From: Glandiceps talaboti
Taxonomy: Eukaryota > Hemichordata > Enteropneusta > Spengelidae
Length of the DNA: 64,000 nt
Reading direction: 5' to 3'
Assembly: GCF_964340395.1 (NCBI RefSeq)
Contig: NC_135551.1
Coordinates: 10,572,879-10,636,878 of the forward strand
In this document: positions 22,113 to 34,026 of the stretch, piece after piece
How the letters are laid out: the number at the start of each line of letters is the position of its first letter
How positions within the stretch are numbered: position 1 is the stretch's first letter
Translations under genes and position numbers: made by a program
Notes under the pieces: generated by a model
Told to the model about the DNA's origin: nothing
The model's input: the letters and a program-made list of their open reading frames with translations, nothing else
The model's database searches: none

Positions 22113-22369
22113 ACTCTCTTCAGGTGGTGTTTTCCAAAATGAAACCCCTCTCCTCCAGCTAGGTAAAAGTGACCAGCCTTATTAAATAGTATGTCATTGG
22201 TGCTGACTGCTATGGCAAACGGCAAGGCTGTACAGCCTGTACACTAAAACAAATGTGTTAATAGGTAAAACTACACTTCCACATTAACACCAAGAGGTAC
22301 AAATCCCATCTCTCAATGACCATCATTCCCCAAAGCTAACAATTTGTAAACCTCAACATAAAACTTACC

Positions 22370-22919
22370 ATTTCTAGAATAACTATTTATCAGAATTTTT
22401 CATGTTGTGTTTATTTCAAATGAATAATTTTACCTTTCAAGTATTTTTTTGAATTTTTACTATCATTTATACTTTTAAGTGTCTTTGAACACGTGTTTGA
22501 CTATGGATATCGACAATATATGTCCATTATTAGTATTCATATTATTTAAAAGTTCAATGTATGTACAACACAGTAATGTAATTCCTATTCATAAAAAAGA
22601 GTCTCTTTGGTATAGATGTCACTTCCTATTCCCAATCCATCGAGTTTAGGGTAGCGGTACACCAAAGTAGTTCTGTGTAAGCGTGTAAAATAATATCTAT
22701 ATTTGTCATATATAAAAGCCTACTTATAAAAGGTTGCTTTTATGGCTGTCTGCAGCCGTGATTAATTTACATATAAATGAAGGATTACATCAATATCAAT
22801 TTGCATACAAAATGCAGGTATGGCAGTATAATAATAAATCTCACTCTGTTAAATTACTGACTAGACTTGTGCTGTTAAAATATGTTTCTAGGTTACACAT
22901 ATAGTTTCTACATTTCTAT
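22370..22919 (+). repeat. Diverged copy of the 950-1550 flank
   Basis: Landmarks in common with 950-1550: TTTCTAGAATA-CTATTTAT, GAACACGTGTTTGACTATGGAT, CACCAAAGTAGTT-TGTGTAAGC, GGCTG-CTGCAGCCGTGA. It ends at the same point relative to the following MITE. Confidence 0.8.
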
Positions 22920-23519
22920 TAGGACTAATAAAAAAGTGTGGTTTCCATTACGCTCAATTTTAGAATAGGTGGGGTAGGTAGATTTTATATTTTATTTTTG
23001 TGAGTGACTAGTTCAGGTTTTCTACTGTTTTCCAAATTAGTGCGGGGGCGAATGGCAGATTTTTGGGTTTCGTGTGAAATTCGTGTTAATTTTTGCCAAC
23101 ATATCTCATTGTGTTCCTCATCATCTGAGGAATTAAAAAATATATGTTGGCAATTTTTATTTCAATATTAAGGGTAATGTTTGCTTCAATTTCATAAATG
23201 ATGTAAAATCATGGTTTTTCTGTATATTGATGGCAAATTAAAATATGTGAACTGTACGATTACTTTATATTTGTATAAATGTACTTATGGGCATCCTGTA
23301 GACTATAAACTTGTAGACTGTTGTATAATTTTGCATTTTAATCACAATATTATAAATTCTGGCTTCTTTATTTGCATATCATTTGCATATTATGTATGAT
23401 GCTTCCGGTTTATTCGATTTCCTGTATTGTTTGATGTTGCTGATTGCTATTCTTTCAAAAATGTACGCCAAACATGAATTATTTCAGTTACTATGAATAC
23501 TCTGGTTGGTTTTTATCTT

Positions 23520-24120
23520 TTAAAGCACTAGTAAGTCAAAACCTTGACTATGCTTCCCCAGTGTCTTCCCCACATATACGAATAGGGATATTGCATTTTT
23601 GGAAAAAGTGCAGCGTCGTTTCACCAGGATGATTCCGCAGCTTGGTGGCTTGAATTATGAGGACAGTTACGCATATTGAAACTGAGAACTTTAGAAACTA
23701 GATGAATTAGAGCTGATTTGCTGGAAGTGTATAAACTTTTCCATTTACATATTCTCCTTGATCAAGTTGTATTTATCAAAGTATCTACTTCGACAACAAG
23801 GGGATATAGATTGAAATGATTTAAAGACTGATCCAGATTGGATATACCAAAATATATTTTCAGTCAACATGTTGTAAACATTTGGAACAGTTTACCAGAA
23901 AGGGTTATTGTTATTACTACACCAATTAAATCATTGTAATTACTTAGTAATTATTTTAATCCAGATTGGATATACGTAAATATTTTTCCAGTCAATATGT
24001 CATAGACATTTGGAACAGTTTACCAGAAAGGGTTATTGTGACTACATCAATTAATCATTTTAAAGTGTGTATTGATAACACCTCAGAACAGTAAGGGGTC
24101 TATAAAAGCCTCAGTGGCTT
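23520..24120 (+). pseudogene. LINE reverse-transcriptase C-terminal fragment
   Basis: With frameshifts, this stretch encodes the tail typical of CR1/L2/Jockey-like non-LTR reverse transcriptases: LDYASPV, EKVQRRFTRMIPQLGGL-YED, LRTLET, LLEVYKLFH, and later WNSLPE-like FGTVYQKG (decayed) and KSLSGFLAH. An internal duplication repeats ATCCAGATTGGATATAC...CCAGAAAGGGTTATTG (about 23830-23945 and 23960-24075). It is dead and lies inside the 3.3-kb inverted-repeat element. Confidence 0.65.
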
Positions 24121-26140
24121 CCTTGCCCATGTACATTCATGGGTACATGCATCGTAAAAAAATAATAGCATTCATTTATTGCATAGAACGATCGACCCTT
24201 GCCAAATTATATGTCCTTTTGACCAATTTCGGCGTATTGGTGTGGCTTGTTATCAAGTGTACATACACACATTAAAAATATTCCTTTTCAGATCTGGCAT
24301 CTGGTTTTAATACGTATCTACACATGTAGTATTGAATCCTGGACAGGTACATTCTACACAGGATATAGCGTCCAAGTTTAGGTCTACACAAAATTTGAAA
24401 TTTTACCTCTCAATATTAGCATACAAGTTACATAATTTGGACCGCTTGCAAATATTAGATAGAACGTTTTTGTTATTTGTTTTGTATGCAGTTCTCCCTC
24501 TATGTTCTGTAGAAATATCATGTTAAAAAGTAAATGAATAGTTGTTACAGGCATTTCATGAGTGCTTATTAATTTCCCACTTTGCAATGGTGTCAAAATG
24601 AGATAGACTTAGTCATGAAGTTGGCATGTGACTACTTATTCCCAGCAATGAAGGTTATTTGTGTATGAGAATTACCAAAAGATGTAGAAGGGTACATTCC
24701 ATGTTGTTTACGTTGAGGATTTGAATGTCAGATTTTCTTTGAGTACTAAAACACGTGGAATGATAGCTAACAGTGCAATAAAATTTGATTTAAGATACTA
24801 TTTTCTGGTGGGTTGGTGGTTGGGGTTGGGTGGTACATTAGAATGTGTCTCTGCTGTTACTTTCAACCTTTATTCATGACTGACCAAGAGGAATTTCGTT
24901 GCGTAATCGAATGTAAGAGTGCCTTCACGCTGAATAACTAAACTAAATATGCATATATTCATATTGTTCCTTTGAAATACTATAAAAGAAATTCTTCAGA
25001 TACTGGATTTATCATCTTTATTTTATACTATATTGTCCTTAATTTATTCTGTTTAATTTTAGAAGTTCGATGAAATAACGTAATCAAATGTAACAGTGGG
25101 GAACACGTCTATTCATGTTGTTCCTATGAATTGACATGTAACGCCAACCAAATAGCTATACTAGTAGAAATGTAGACAATGCATACGACATAATGGCGTG
25201 AGTGAGAGACTAGACAATAGTTTTAAATAAAAATAATTAGGTCTATTCACTCGAATACATATCTTTGTATAGTTATGATTCAATTGATGCTATGCTATTG
25301 ATCAAAAATATGTTTATACCAGGTGTAAACTGAATGCCTTCAGTAAAGGCAAAACTTTGCATTGCTGCTCCTTCACGCCTTGTCGAAAGAAAAATTCTGC
25401 GCTACCAGACATGATATTGCATATCCATTAGTTACTACATCAATAAATAAAACGTAGCTTTGGAACTCATTGTTCATATCCTCTTCTGTAAAAGTTGAGT
25501 TTGCCGCTGTATTTTCAACCCACTGTAACTTTCACTAGAGTTTAGTTCACTATACGATATGTCATATTTGACCATGTCTTTCCATTGGGGTAAATCTTTA
25601 GCAGAGGATGTGTAAATGTGGTGAGTATATATGAGACGAAGTGACACCTTTGACTTAATTCACCTCCTGTGACCTCTCCCCTGGGGCTGTGAAGTCGAAA
25701 GTATCACTTTGTCTCGTACTACCCCTTGACAGAGATGGTAGTTAGGTGGGTCACAGGTAGGGTAAAGCTTGGGTAAAGGTGGGTAAATTTGACTTTTCGT
25801 ATAGTTAACCTCAACTGAATCTCTTCTTTCGTGTCAGTAAAATCAATTTAATACTAGGCAATAATTTTGAAAAAAAATATCAATCAGGTCTACCACTCAA
25901 GTAGTTGTTTTGTCAACTACTATAGTATTTTTGTCCTTGTTACCACGTCTACTCAAATAAAACCTATCTAAGAGTACCCATTCATTCTCATTCAGGCTAC
26001 TAGCCTACCATCCACAGACACCACCACACGATCTAGGTTAGTGTAATCTGTTCACCCTATGAGATTCGCCAAGTTTTATTACAAAAGGGCGATGGATATA
26101 TTCACTTGTTTCAAAGATGATGGATTGAATCATGGATTCA
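24121..26140. other. Interior of the 3.3-kb element, no gene
   Basis: No coding frame with recognisable features and no RNA gene. There is a GTGGG-rich patch near 24808-24835. Confidence 0.5.
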
Positions 26141-26532
26141 TGGGTTTTCATTGCCTAACCAATGGTTAAGAATAGGGTCTTGGGGCCAAATTTTATTTTA
26201 GCCCCCTCAGACTAATTTTGAAGATAAAAATTGCCAACATGTATTTTTTTATATGTGGTCCTATAATGAACGTAACCATATATGTTTCATAAAATTAACA
26301 TGCATTTCACACGAAACCCCATATGCCCCTGCACTAAATGGTCTCTGTGTTTTTTATTTCTTCCTATCTGATGTACAGTCATTACAGATTTGAAGAACAG
26401 TTTTATATTGTCTTTTTAAGTTGATGTCAGTGTCCGCATCCACTATTTCTCGAATACGTAAAAAAGTTTAGGATCGGCAGTGAAAAACGAGGTGGGGGCG
26501 GGTAACCGGGACCAAACAATTATTTTTCTTTA

Positions 26533-26740
26533 GGCCATATCAACATCTCAGTAGTAACTACAAAAGCTGTTATAGAAGGAGTGAAAATTTTCCGTCGAAA
26601 TTTGAGAGAATAAAGTTCAGCAGTCGCATTGGTGCGAGAGCACCCCCCCCCCCAACATCCCCCAAACGAAAGAAGTTCGCTCATTGAGATCGTCCCTTTT
26701 ATTTTATTTGCATGGCTTTTTACAGACATGGTATGCTAAT
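26533..26740 (+). repeat. Diverged copy of the 440-660 flank
   Basis: AACTACAAAAGCTGTTAT, GAAGGAGTGAAAATTTTCCG, the C-run, ACGAAAGAAGTTCGCTC and TTTGCATGGCTTTTTACA match 450-660. With 22370-22919 it frames the split MITE, so left and right flanks come from two different places of the unit. Confidence 0.8.
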
Positions 26741-27346
26741 TAGCTGATTATTAAAATCTCATTTCGCGCCCCATTCCACCACTCTTTCCACATTTTCCTA
26801 GCATAAAAGTCTGAAGAACGATGCACTAATAATTATTTTTCATGCAATTAGTTCACGGTTGGGTCCCCTTTTTCGCTAGATTCACTAGACTATATATTTA
26901 CAATAACAGCCACAGGCGTTCTTGGGGTTTAAAATCGACGTGGTTTTGAATATATGATATGATATGGTGTTCCTTGACAGAGTCTGCTGTCACATATAAC
27001 TTTATTACTATTGCTATAGATCCATTGTACAACAATCAAGATAATGCAAAATTCACGATCGACCTTGCCTGGACGCAGCTGACCAATCAGAATCCAGGCT
27101 TTGGTAGCTCCCACTTAGTTGACAGACGGAGGCTAAGTCTGTGCCCGAACAGTCAGCACGATTTCACCGATTTGGCCGGTACAATATAGCTAGGGAAGGC
27201 TCATTTGATAGAAGGATAAAGTGCAGCTACATCGCCATCGTAAATAGTAAGTTACTTTGAGGAATTATAGTGCTGTAAATTAGAGATGTGCATATATTTC
27301 ATTGTAAAATGGCAGACGTCCTAGTTTCACACGCTTTCTTTAAAGA
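26741..27346 (+). promoter_or_regulatory. Possible promoter and 5' untranslated exon of acyltransferase copy 2
   Basis: This stretch precedes block copy 2. It contains a CCAAT-type box with its inverse (CTGACCAATCAG, about 27079-27090) and, downstream, a strong donor-like AAATA|GTAAGTTAC at about 27247. It could supply the missing 5' exon for the acyltransferase whose coding exon begins after 30284. There is no transcript evidence, and the equivalent of copy 1 is outside the window. Confidence 0.2.
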
Positions 27347-27458
27347 AGAGGAGCAGAAATTTGACGTACTTTAGATTCATCTTGTGTTTTTGTTCTAAAT
27401 TGCATATATTCGGCGAAATTTAGTTCACGTGCACTAGCGCACACATTCTCTGTACTTA

Positions 27459-27795
27459 GGCCTAGAAAACTGTATAGTTCAGATCACACTCAAGTTTAGA
27501 ATAGGTTGGGTAGGTAGATTTTTTATTTCATTTTTTTATATATATGTTTTTCATGTGTGAGTGTCTAGTTCAGGTAGTTTTGTGTTCCGTTGTTTTCCAT
27601 ATGGTCACTATGTTATTGGTTTCTTCCCACTAGATGTCACATTCCGCATGCACTATTTCTTGCGAGACTTGAAGTTCACAATTTTCTCGATTTTATTATA
27701 TTTTTCTCGAACACGTAAAAAGAAGTTTAGGGTCAGCGTGAAAAACTGGGTGGGGTCGGGTAAACGGAAGCAAACATTTTTTTCTTTACGCCTTA
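27459..27795 (+). mobile_element. MITE of the GGCCTA family (first in copy 2)
   Basis: Partner of 113-450. Just after it, copy 1 has nine bases (GGAGTGAAA-type) that are missing here at CACCGAAAATTTTCC. Confidence 0.7.
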
Positions 27796-28894
27796 TCAAC
27801 ATCTTAACTACAAAAGCTGTTATCACCGAAAATTTTCCGTCGAAATTCGAGAAAATGATGTTCAGCAGTCGCTTTGGCGCGAGAGCCCCCCCCCCCCCAA
27901 CATTCTCCAAACGAAAGAAGTTCGCTCTTTGAGTTCCTATTCTGTGACATTGTGCGATCGTCCCTTTTATTTGCATGGCTTTTTACACACACGGTATTTA
28001 AAAAATGCATAGATAAGGGATAGTTACGATTCTTTTGTCTGGTCAGACGGAGATGTTCCACGAAGCGATCACCAAGACGACGTACAGTCGAACCTATATG
28101 TAATGCAATACACTACGTTAGTACTAATACAAGTAAAAATACTTGTAACAGCCACACTGTTCTTAGGGCCAAAAACATGATTAGTATTAATAATGAAACA
28201 ACATGTATCACATCGAGTACGATCGCATGGAAATGAACCAACATTAACTTCTAATCCATATTGTTCTGTATGGACCACCATAGCTCGACTTAAAACTCAT
28301 CATTTTTAGAATAGCTATTTATTAACATTTTCCATCTTGTTTTTAGTTCAAATGATTAATTTTGACTTTTAACCTTTTTTTTGCATTTTTAGTGTCATGT
28401 ATATTTTTAGTAAGTGTCATTCAACACGTGTTTTGACTATGGATACCGACATTATATAAATAATCAACAACTATTATCATTGTTATTTATATTACCTAAA
28501 AGTTTAATGTATGTAAAATACAGTAATGTAAATGCAAGTCTATTCATAAAAGAGTCTCTATGGTAACATTTGTCACTTCCTACTCGCAATCCATTGATTT
28601 AGGGGTAGGGGTACACCAAAGTAGTTATGTGTAAGCAAGTGTAAAATAATATCTATATTTGTCATATATAAAAACCTACTTATATAAGGATGCTTTTATG
28701 GCTGCCTGCAGCCGTGACTAATTTACATATAAATGGGGATTACATCTGAAAATATTAATTTGCATACAAAAACGTAGGTATGGCATTACTATAATAATGA
28801 ATCTCTCTCTCTGCTAAATTACTGACTAGACTTCTACTGTTACAAATGTATTTCTGGGTTACAGATATACTAAACTACATGTTTTATTAGATCT

Positions 28895-29267
28895 AATAAA
28901 AACAACTGTGTTCTTTCAATAACGCTCAATTTTAGAATATGTGGGGTAGGTAGATTTTATTTTATTTTATTATATATTGTTTTTTCGTGTGTGTGAGTAT
29001 CTAGTTCAGGTTTTCCACTGTTTTCCAAGTGGTCTTTGTGTTATGTATTTCTTCTTATCAGATGTACAGTTTGGAAGAACAGTTTTATGTTGTCCTTTTA
29101 AGTTGATATCAGTTTCCGCATCCACTATTTCTCGTAAGACTTCACAATTTTTTGCGATTTTGTTATTTTTTCTCAAATAGGTAAATAAAAAAAGTTTAGC
29201 GTTGGCCATTAAAAGCTAGGTGGGGTTGGGCAACCGGAATCAAACACTTGTGTTCTTAGGCCTAAGG
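28895..29267 (+). mobile_element. MITE of the GGCCTA family (second in copy 2)
   Basis: Partner of 1553-1926, ending in TTAGGCCTAAG. Confidence 0.7.
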
Positions 29268-29477
29268 TACTATTTTAGCATTTATCATGTCTTGTTCTTG
29301 GTTGAATATAATTCTCTGTAGAACAATTGAACAAAATGACGATATACTACATAAACACAAAACAAACAAAAAACTACCTTCTGAACACATGAAGTGGTTT
29401 ACTGGCGACAATTTGTCAGTGTCTGTAACATATAAAAATGTTGCTAATGTTCTGGAATGTGGTCTGATATTACGGTA

Positions 29478-29514
29478 CCTAACCCTAACACTACTCTTAA
29501 CCCTAACCCTAACC
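29478..29514. repeat. Interstitial telomere-type repeat, copy 2
   Basis: Same tract as 2139-2175; the C-run after it is three bases longer here. Confidence 0.8.
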
Positions 29515-30315
29515 GATGTGGCAGCAGTGGGATGCCAAATCCCCCCCCCCCCATGCAACTATTACAATACATGTATAATGAGTCAAGTAAAAGTGACCAT
29601 TCCTTTATCAAACTTTCTAAAATATTGCCCTCCCTGAAAACTGATTTGTAAAATGTGACCCCTCCCCCATTCCCCGGACAGTCCCCTTGTAACTACTGAA
29701 GGCTACCTAAGCTTACTAATCTTTCCAATTCTGTTCAAGGTCTGTTCAACTCAGTGACCTTCTGATCATGGATCGGTTTCAACGAAACCTTGCACAACAG
29801 ACACATACTGAATCCTGTCCAGGTCTACATCACTTTATTTCATGACCTTCGCAATAATAACTAGATATAACAAGTCGTATCTGTTGATAAATTCGGAATA
29901 TGAATGAGCAATTTGAAAAGTCGAAGACTTATTCTATTATAAGAAGGTTCATTCCACAATTACCCATCACTGTTATCTTTGACACTGATTGTTGTTTCTT
30001 TCAGAATGGGCTTTAGTTGCTTAGTGTATGTTTCTTGAATGTTTATGCACATGACTACCCAACACTTGTCTTTATAAAATACATTACAATTTTGCTGTTA
30101 CCAATGGCATGGTCTTGGTTGTTAGGAAATTGTTTATTCTTTTATTAAATACTCATTCCCTAGGGTACCACCAACACTGTAGCTATTGCATAATCCTGTT
30201 TTGTTATGAGACTTCACTTTCATTAAACAATGATGACATACATTCCACATATTTCCTAATTTTGACCGTACAATCCATTTTCAGGGAGCAAGAATCCCAA
30301 ATATTTGTGATCGAA

Positions 30316-31764
30316 ATGGAGGCTTGTAATGCAGGATCAACGAGTGATGCTCCAAGACCAGTACATGTAAATCATCGAAGATTAGATGATCAAGAGAGTT
30401 ATTTTGATGAAAGCCATAAAGACGGGAAGTTGTTTCCATGCACTGTTGTCTTGCTAAAATGTAAACTTGAACTGACAGAAAAGCATTTTGTCAAAGCATT
30501 GGATATGGTTAGGCAGCGTCATACTTCCCTTAGAGCTCGTATTGTTGCTGTTCAAGATGGTGACAATATTACGAAGTACTTTCATGAGATGCCACATGAG
30601 GAGGCTTTAGATCTAGAGACCGTCTCAGAAGGCGTGGATGACTGGGGCAAGGTGATTTCACGAGAGTGTGCGACACCCCCTAACTCTGGGCAAGGACCAT
30701 TGTGGAGATGCAAACTACTACAAGGCTATTGGGAGGATGTTCAGAAGTCAGAAGAAACCGAGACTAGATATTACAAGACAGGCTTTGTTTTAACAGCTCA
30801 CCATGCAATCATGGATGGCAGATCGCTTTGGATTTTTTCGTCTGAAGTGATTGATAATCTTAATAAGATCATTAATAGAGAAAACCAAGATGAGATTGAA
30901 AGTCTACCGTTTCCTCCTTTTTATGAAGATTTAATTTCAGAGCCCAGCGAATTAAAACGTCATACATGTACAGTTACTCCTGCTGTAAGTCAAAGAAATG
31001 AGGCTAGTCTCAATCAGAATGAATACTCAGTCAATAGTCATACAAGAACAGAGACCCAAATCTTTCCTTTCATAATTGACAAGGCTTTAACATCAAGATT
31101 GGTACGGAAGGCGAAGGAGCATGGTATTGCTGTTACAGGTGTTGTAACAGCTGCAGCAGTTATGGCGTTGACATCAGTCCTACAAGATGATGCAATTGAC
31201 GTTGTACGATATGCTGTCATGACCAGTCTTAGAAGACATTTCAAAGGAAAACATTGCGAAGAATTTATTGCAAATTATGTTTCCAGCTTAATGCTTGCTG
31301 CAGAAATAACATCAGAATCAACTGGTCCACGAGGTTTCTGGGAAATTGCCCGTGGGATACATAAAGACATACACAGTAGCCTTGAAGCAGGGAAGGACTT
31401 ACAGGTGAAGAAGAAACCACCGAATTGGCCAGAACTTAAAATACAAAAGAAATCTTCAACAGCCTTGGAATCTGTTGTTGAAGAACCAACTCAAAAGAGA
31501 TTGGTTGCAAACATGATTAGTAACGATACGTTATCTTTCACAATGAGTAATATCGGTAGGCAAGAATGTGTTCAAGGGTCTATGGTTAATTTTGATTCCT
31601 GTTATTGGACAGTTGCTAGACAAACTGATCCATTTATTCATAATCTTGTTTCTGTCAATGGAACGATGTTCTGGAGTCTTACTTACCGTACAGATATTGT
31701 GTCCTTAGATCTTGTCAAAGAATATGGCAAAGAAATCCAGGCCATTTTAGAGACAGTTTGTTAA
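30316..31764 (+). CDS. HHxxxDG acyltransferase (alcohol acetyltransferase/condensation-like), copy 2
   Basis: A 482-residue product, identical to copy 1 except Arg for Ser at residue 458 (CGT versus AGT) plus one silent change at Ile179. The HHAIMDG motif (residues 162-168) and all other landmarks are intact. The splice acceptor before the exon (TTTTCAG, ending at about 30284) is also kept. Residue 458 lies in the C-terminal lobe just after FWSLTY, away from the catalytic His; the effect is unknown. The codon is two bases before the break at which the 1340-bp tandem duplication starts in copy 1. Both copies look able to produce protein. The 5' exon and promoter of either are not certain. Confidence 0.85.
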   Translation: MEACNAGSTSDAPRPVHVNHRRLDDQESYFDESHKDGKLFPCTVVLLKCKLELTEKHFVKALDMVRQRHTSLRARIVAVQDGDNITKYFHEMPHEEALDLETVSEGVDDWGKVISRECATPPNSGQGPLWRCKLLQGYWEDVQKSEETETRYYKTGFVLTAHHAIMDGRSLWIFSSEVIDNLNKIINRENQDEIESLPFPPFYEDLISEPSELKRHTCTVTPAVSQRNEASLNQNEYSVNSHTRTETQIFPFIIDKALTSRLVRKAKEHGIAVTGVVTAAAVMALTSVLQDDAIDVVRYAVMTSLRRHFKGKHCEEFIANYVSSLMLAAEITSESTGPRGFWEIARGIHKDIHSSLEAGKDLQVKKKPPNWPELKIQKKSSTALESVVEEPTQKRLVANMISNDTLSFTMSNIGRQECVQGSMVNFDSCYWTVARQTDPFIHNLVSVNGTMFWSLTYRTDIVSLDLVKEYGKEIQAILETVC

Positions 31765-32182
31765 AGCCACAAGTAGCTGTAACTAGAGGGCTTGGAGAGG
31801 CGGGGACTATTTTGCTAGACGGAAGCAGTATGGGGCGAGATCATCGCCAAATTAGAATTCCTTTGTGTATGATTTTGTTATATTTAGTTGTCTAATCCCT
31901 ATGATATCACTTTTACCTTTATTTAGTAGTTATTTCAATAGTAATTTACCAAATTATCATTATTTTATCATTATTTTATAATCAATTGACTGTTTTATTA
32001 TGATTTTATATTTACTTGATAAATATTCTCTTATGATTTGACGATATTATTATTTTGTCATTTAATTATTAATTAACGGTTTTATCCTTATTTTGAAGTT
32101 GTATAATCAATATGTTATCATTATTTGAAGATGTTATATCATTATTTGATTATTAATTGACGGTTTCATCCATATTTTGAAG
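31765..32182. other. 3' flank of acyltransferase copy 2
   Basis: Same AT-rich degenerate repeats as 4423-4840. No gene. Confidence 0.6.
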
Positions 32183-32446
32183 TTATTTAATCAATATGTT
32201 ATCATTATTTGATGGTGCTATAGCTAATTTACCATTATTTGTCATCATGTCCTCACTCTCTATGACTTTAAAATGAAGCATTAATTCCATAACAATCCCA
32301 GTGACAGTTAATTTGAAAGTAAAGTTGTCAGAAATGTAATGGTTCATTTTTGCATGTTTGAAGATGGCTCTCACAGGTTGCACAGTCCTGTTTCCCTCGC
32401 ATTCATCCTGTGTCTCGAAAATGTACAGAACCATGATCGAACTCAA
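32183..32446 (-). other. Possible exon, 87-residue frame (block copy 2)
   Basis: Third copy of the minus-strand frame described at 4841-5104; same translation as 6181-6444. Unrecognised. Confidence 0.18.
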
Positions 32447-33787
32447 TTAACTTCACTCACCGCTATCGTGGCTACGAGTGTGATGACTACTTAGAATCAG
32501 CGTGATTTTTCTATCTAAATTGGATATAAACTCCACTGAAAGATAAATTTACAAGATATCCCTAAACTCATGTTCTTTGTAGAAGTTTAATTATTCTGAA
32601 ATATAGCTCAGGAAACAAGTACCTGTGGTCTCCCTACTCTCCCAGAGAACACTTTCAGGGTTTGATATCTTAGGGGAGAACCATTTGATTTCGGGGGGGG
32701 GGGGTGGAGGGGTGAAGGAAGTGGGTATGACAGCAATTTTCCCCCATCACTGTGATAGCATTTTTTCTATTGTCAGTCCTGCATCAAATTATTTTTTCCA
32801 TATGCAATTTTTTTTCTCTCGGTTACCAATTTTGTAACGCGCAGTCCAAACCTATACCTACATTATTACATGTCATTGGCTCACAACTAACTTGTTCTGT
32901 GTATGTAGCACTAAGTAGCTATAGCAGTTTACAAACCATGCTCCTGCTATTTAAATTTTATGTATAAGAGATTGCTGGTAAAATATTTGATATTTGTCAG
33001 CCACTCCATTTGTTGAATGTTCCTCTCGTGACACTTTATCATTGACATTCTACTCTGGCAGCAGGCTGAGATATATTTGTCTTTTTTAACTTCTGAGTTT
33101 AAAACAAATATATATATATATATCTCATATGTTGCATCCATATTTTCTTCTATGCTATGTACTAAAATCAGTTTACATAAAATAGTAAGATATCACTTAG
33201 GAACAATGGAAAGATGGTCATATTAAAGAAAATATTTTCAGTAAAGTGGAAAAGCAAATTTGAAACATGCAATATAGTATAGCATATCAGTATACCACAT
33301 TAGTAAAAGCTGTGTTATGGAAAGAGCTGATGAATATGACCATATGTTCCTTGTGTTGTGATAGTGCATGCAATCATTGGAATCGGAGGGCCTTGCTCTG
33401 AATGCATTTTGACATGTTTGTTGAAACTAATTGTTTTCACATAGCAGAGGAAATGGCCAATTTACAGTAATTCTGGTCCTGGATATTTTCAACTTTGAAG
33501 CTGCTTTTTTACACATTAATTAAGATACTGCCCTTCAACTCTTACATTGATGTATTATTTCGTATGTAAGGATTTTAAAATCAGACAATTGTTTGTTACA
33601 TGTATTAATTTGTTAACAACTTTCTCAAGCCATCACGGGATCAAATCTCTTTTTTCTCCTTCACTTGCCGACACCCCCCCCCCCCGCCAAATCCTTCATC
33701 ATCACCTCCAGAAATGAAATGGTTCTCCCCTTATTTCAGTGTACTGGGATTGCTGCTCGGAGTTCGCGTTGACCAAAGTGTTCCAGG

Positions 33788-33975
33788 GTTATGGTAATGG
33801 CTTTATTTATGCCATTGAAAACACGGGGAGTAATCAAGGTTACAGCTTGGTATACAAGTTGTCGCTATATGGAGAGTCAAACTCTAAAGTTCAAGTCAAA
33901 ACCCGGATATCTTCGAACACATTGTACAGCATCAAAGGCGCCATTTCATTCTTGGAGTGCCTATTTAGTATTTGA
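33788..33975 (+). other. Possible propeller-like exon, block copy 2
   Basis: After an acceptor-like GTGTTCCAG the frame reads GYGNGFIYAIENTG, followed by KLSLYG and KVQVKTRISS, then runs to a stop at 33973-33975. The spacing of small, aromatic and hydrophobic residues resembles a beta-propeller blade. The copy at 7800-7920 has lost the acceptor-like site. Unrecognised family, weak evidence. Confidence 0.22.
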
Positions 33976-34026
33976 GTACATAGTGTTACAAAGTATATAA
34001 CTGTATTATAAATTATCATAGATACA

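Larger units (their letters stand above)
23038..26336 (+). mobile_element. 3.3-kb terminal-inverted-repeat element with AAT target duplication
   Basis: It begins TAGTGCGGGGGCGAATGG and ends CCATATGCCCCTGCACTA. The inverted similarity goes on inward (GGGTTTCGTGTGAAAT; TGTTGGCAATTTTTAT) for about 140 bp. It is flanked by AAT on both sides (23035-23037 and 26337-26339). No transposase frame is visible, so it is non-autonomous or decayed. The superfamily is unclear: 3-bp target duplications suit PIF/Harbinger-like or CACTA-like elements, but the ends are not canonical for either. Confidence 0.75.
22920..26532 (+). mobile_element. MITE of the GGCCTA family split by a 3.3-kb insertion
   Basis: The left part (22920-23037) ends in CTACTGTTTTCCAAAT. 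The right part (26337-26532) resumes at AATGGTCTCTGTG and continues to AACCGGGACCAAAC and TTTAGGCC. Uninterrupted relatives read TTTTGCAAATGGTCTTTGTG at this point, so the insertion point and the ages (MITE first, insertion second) are clear. Confidence 0.85.
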
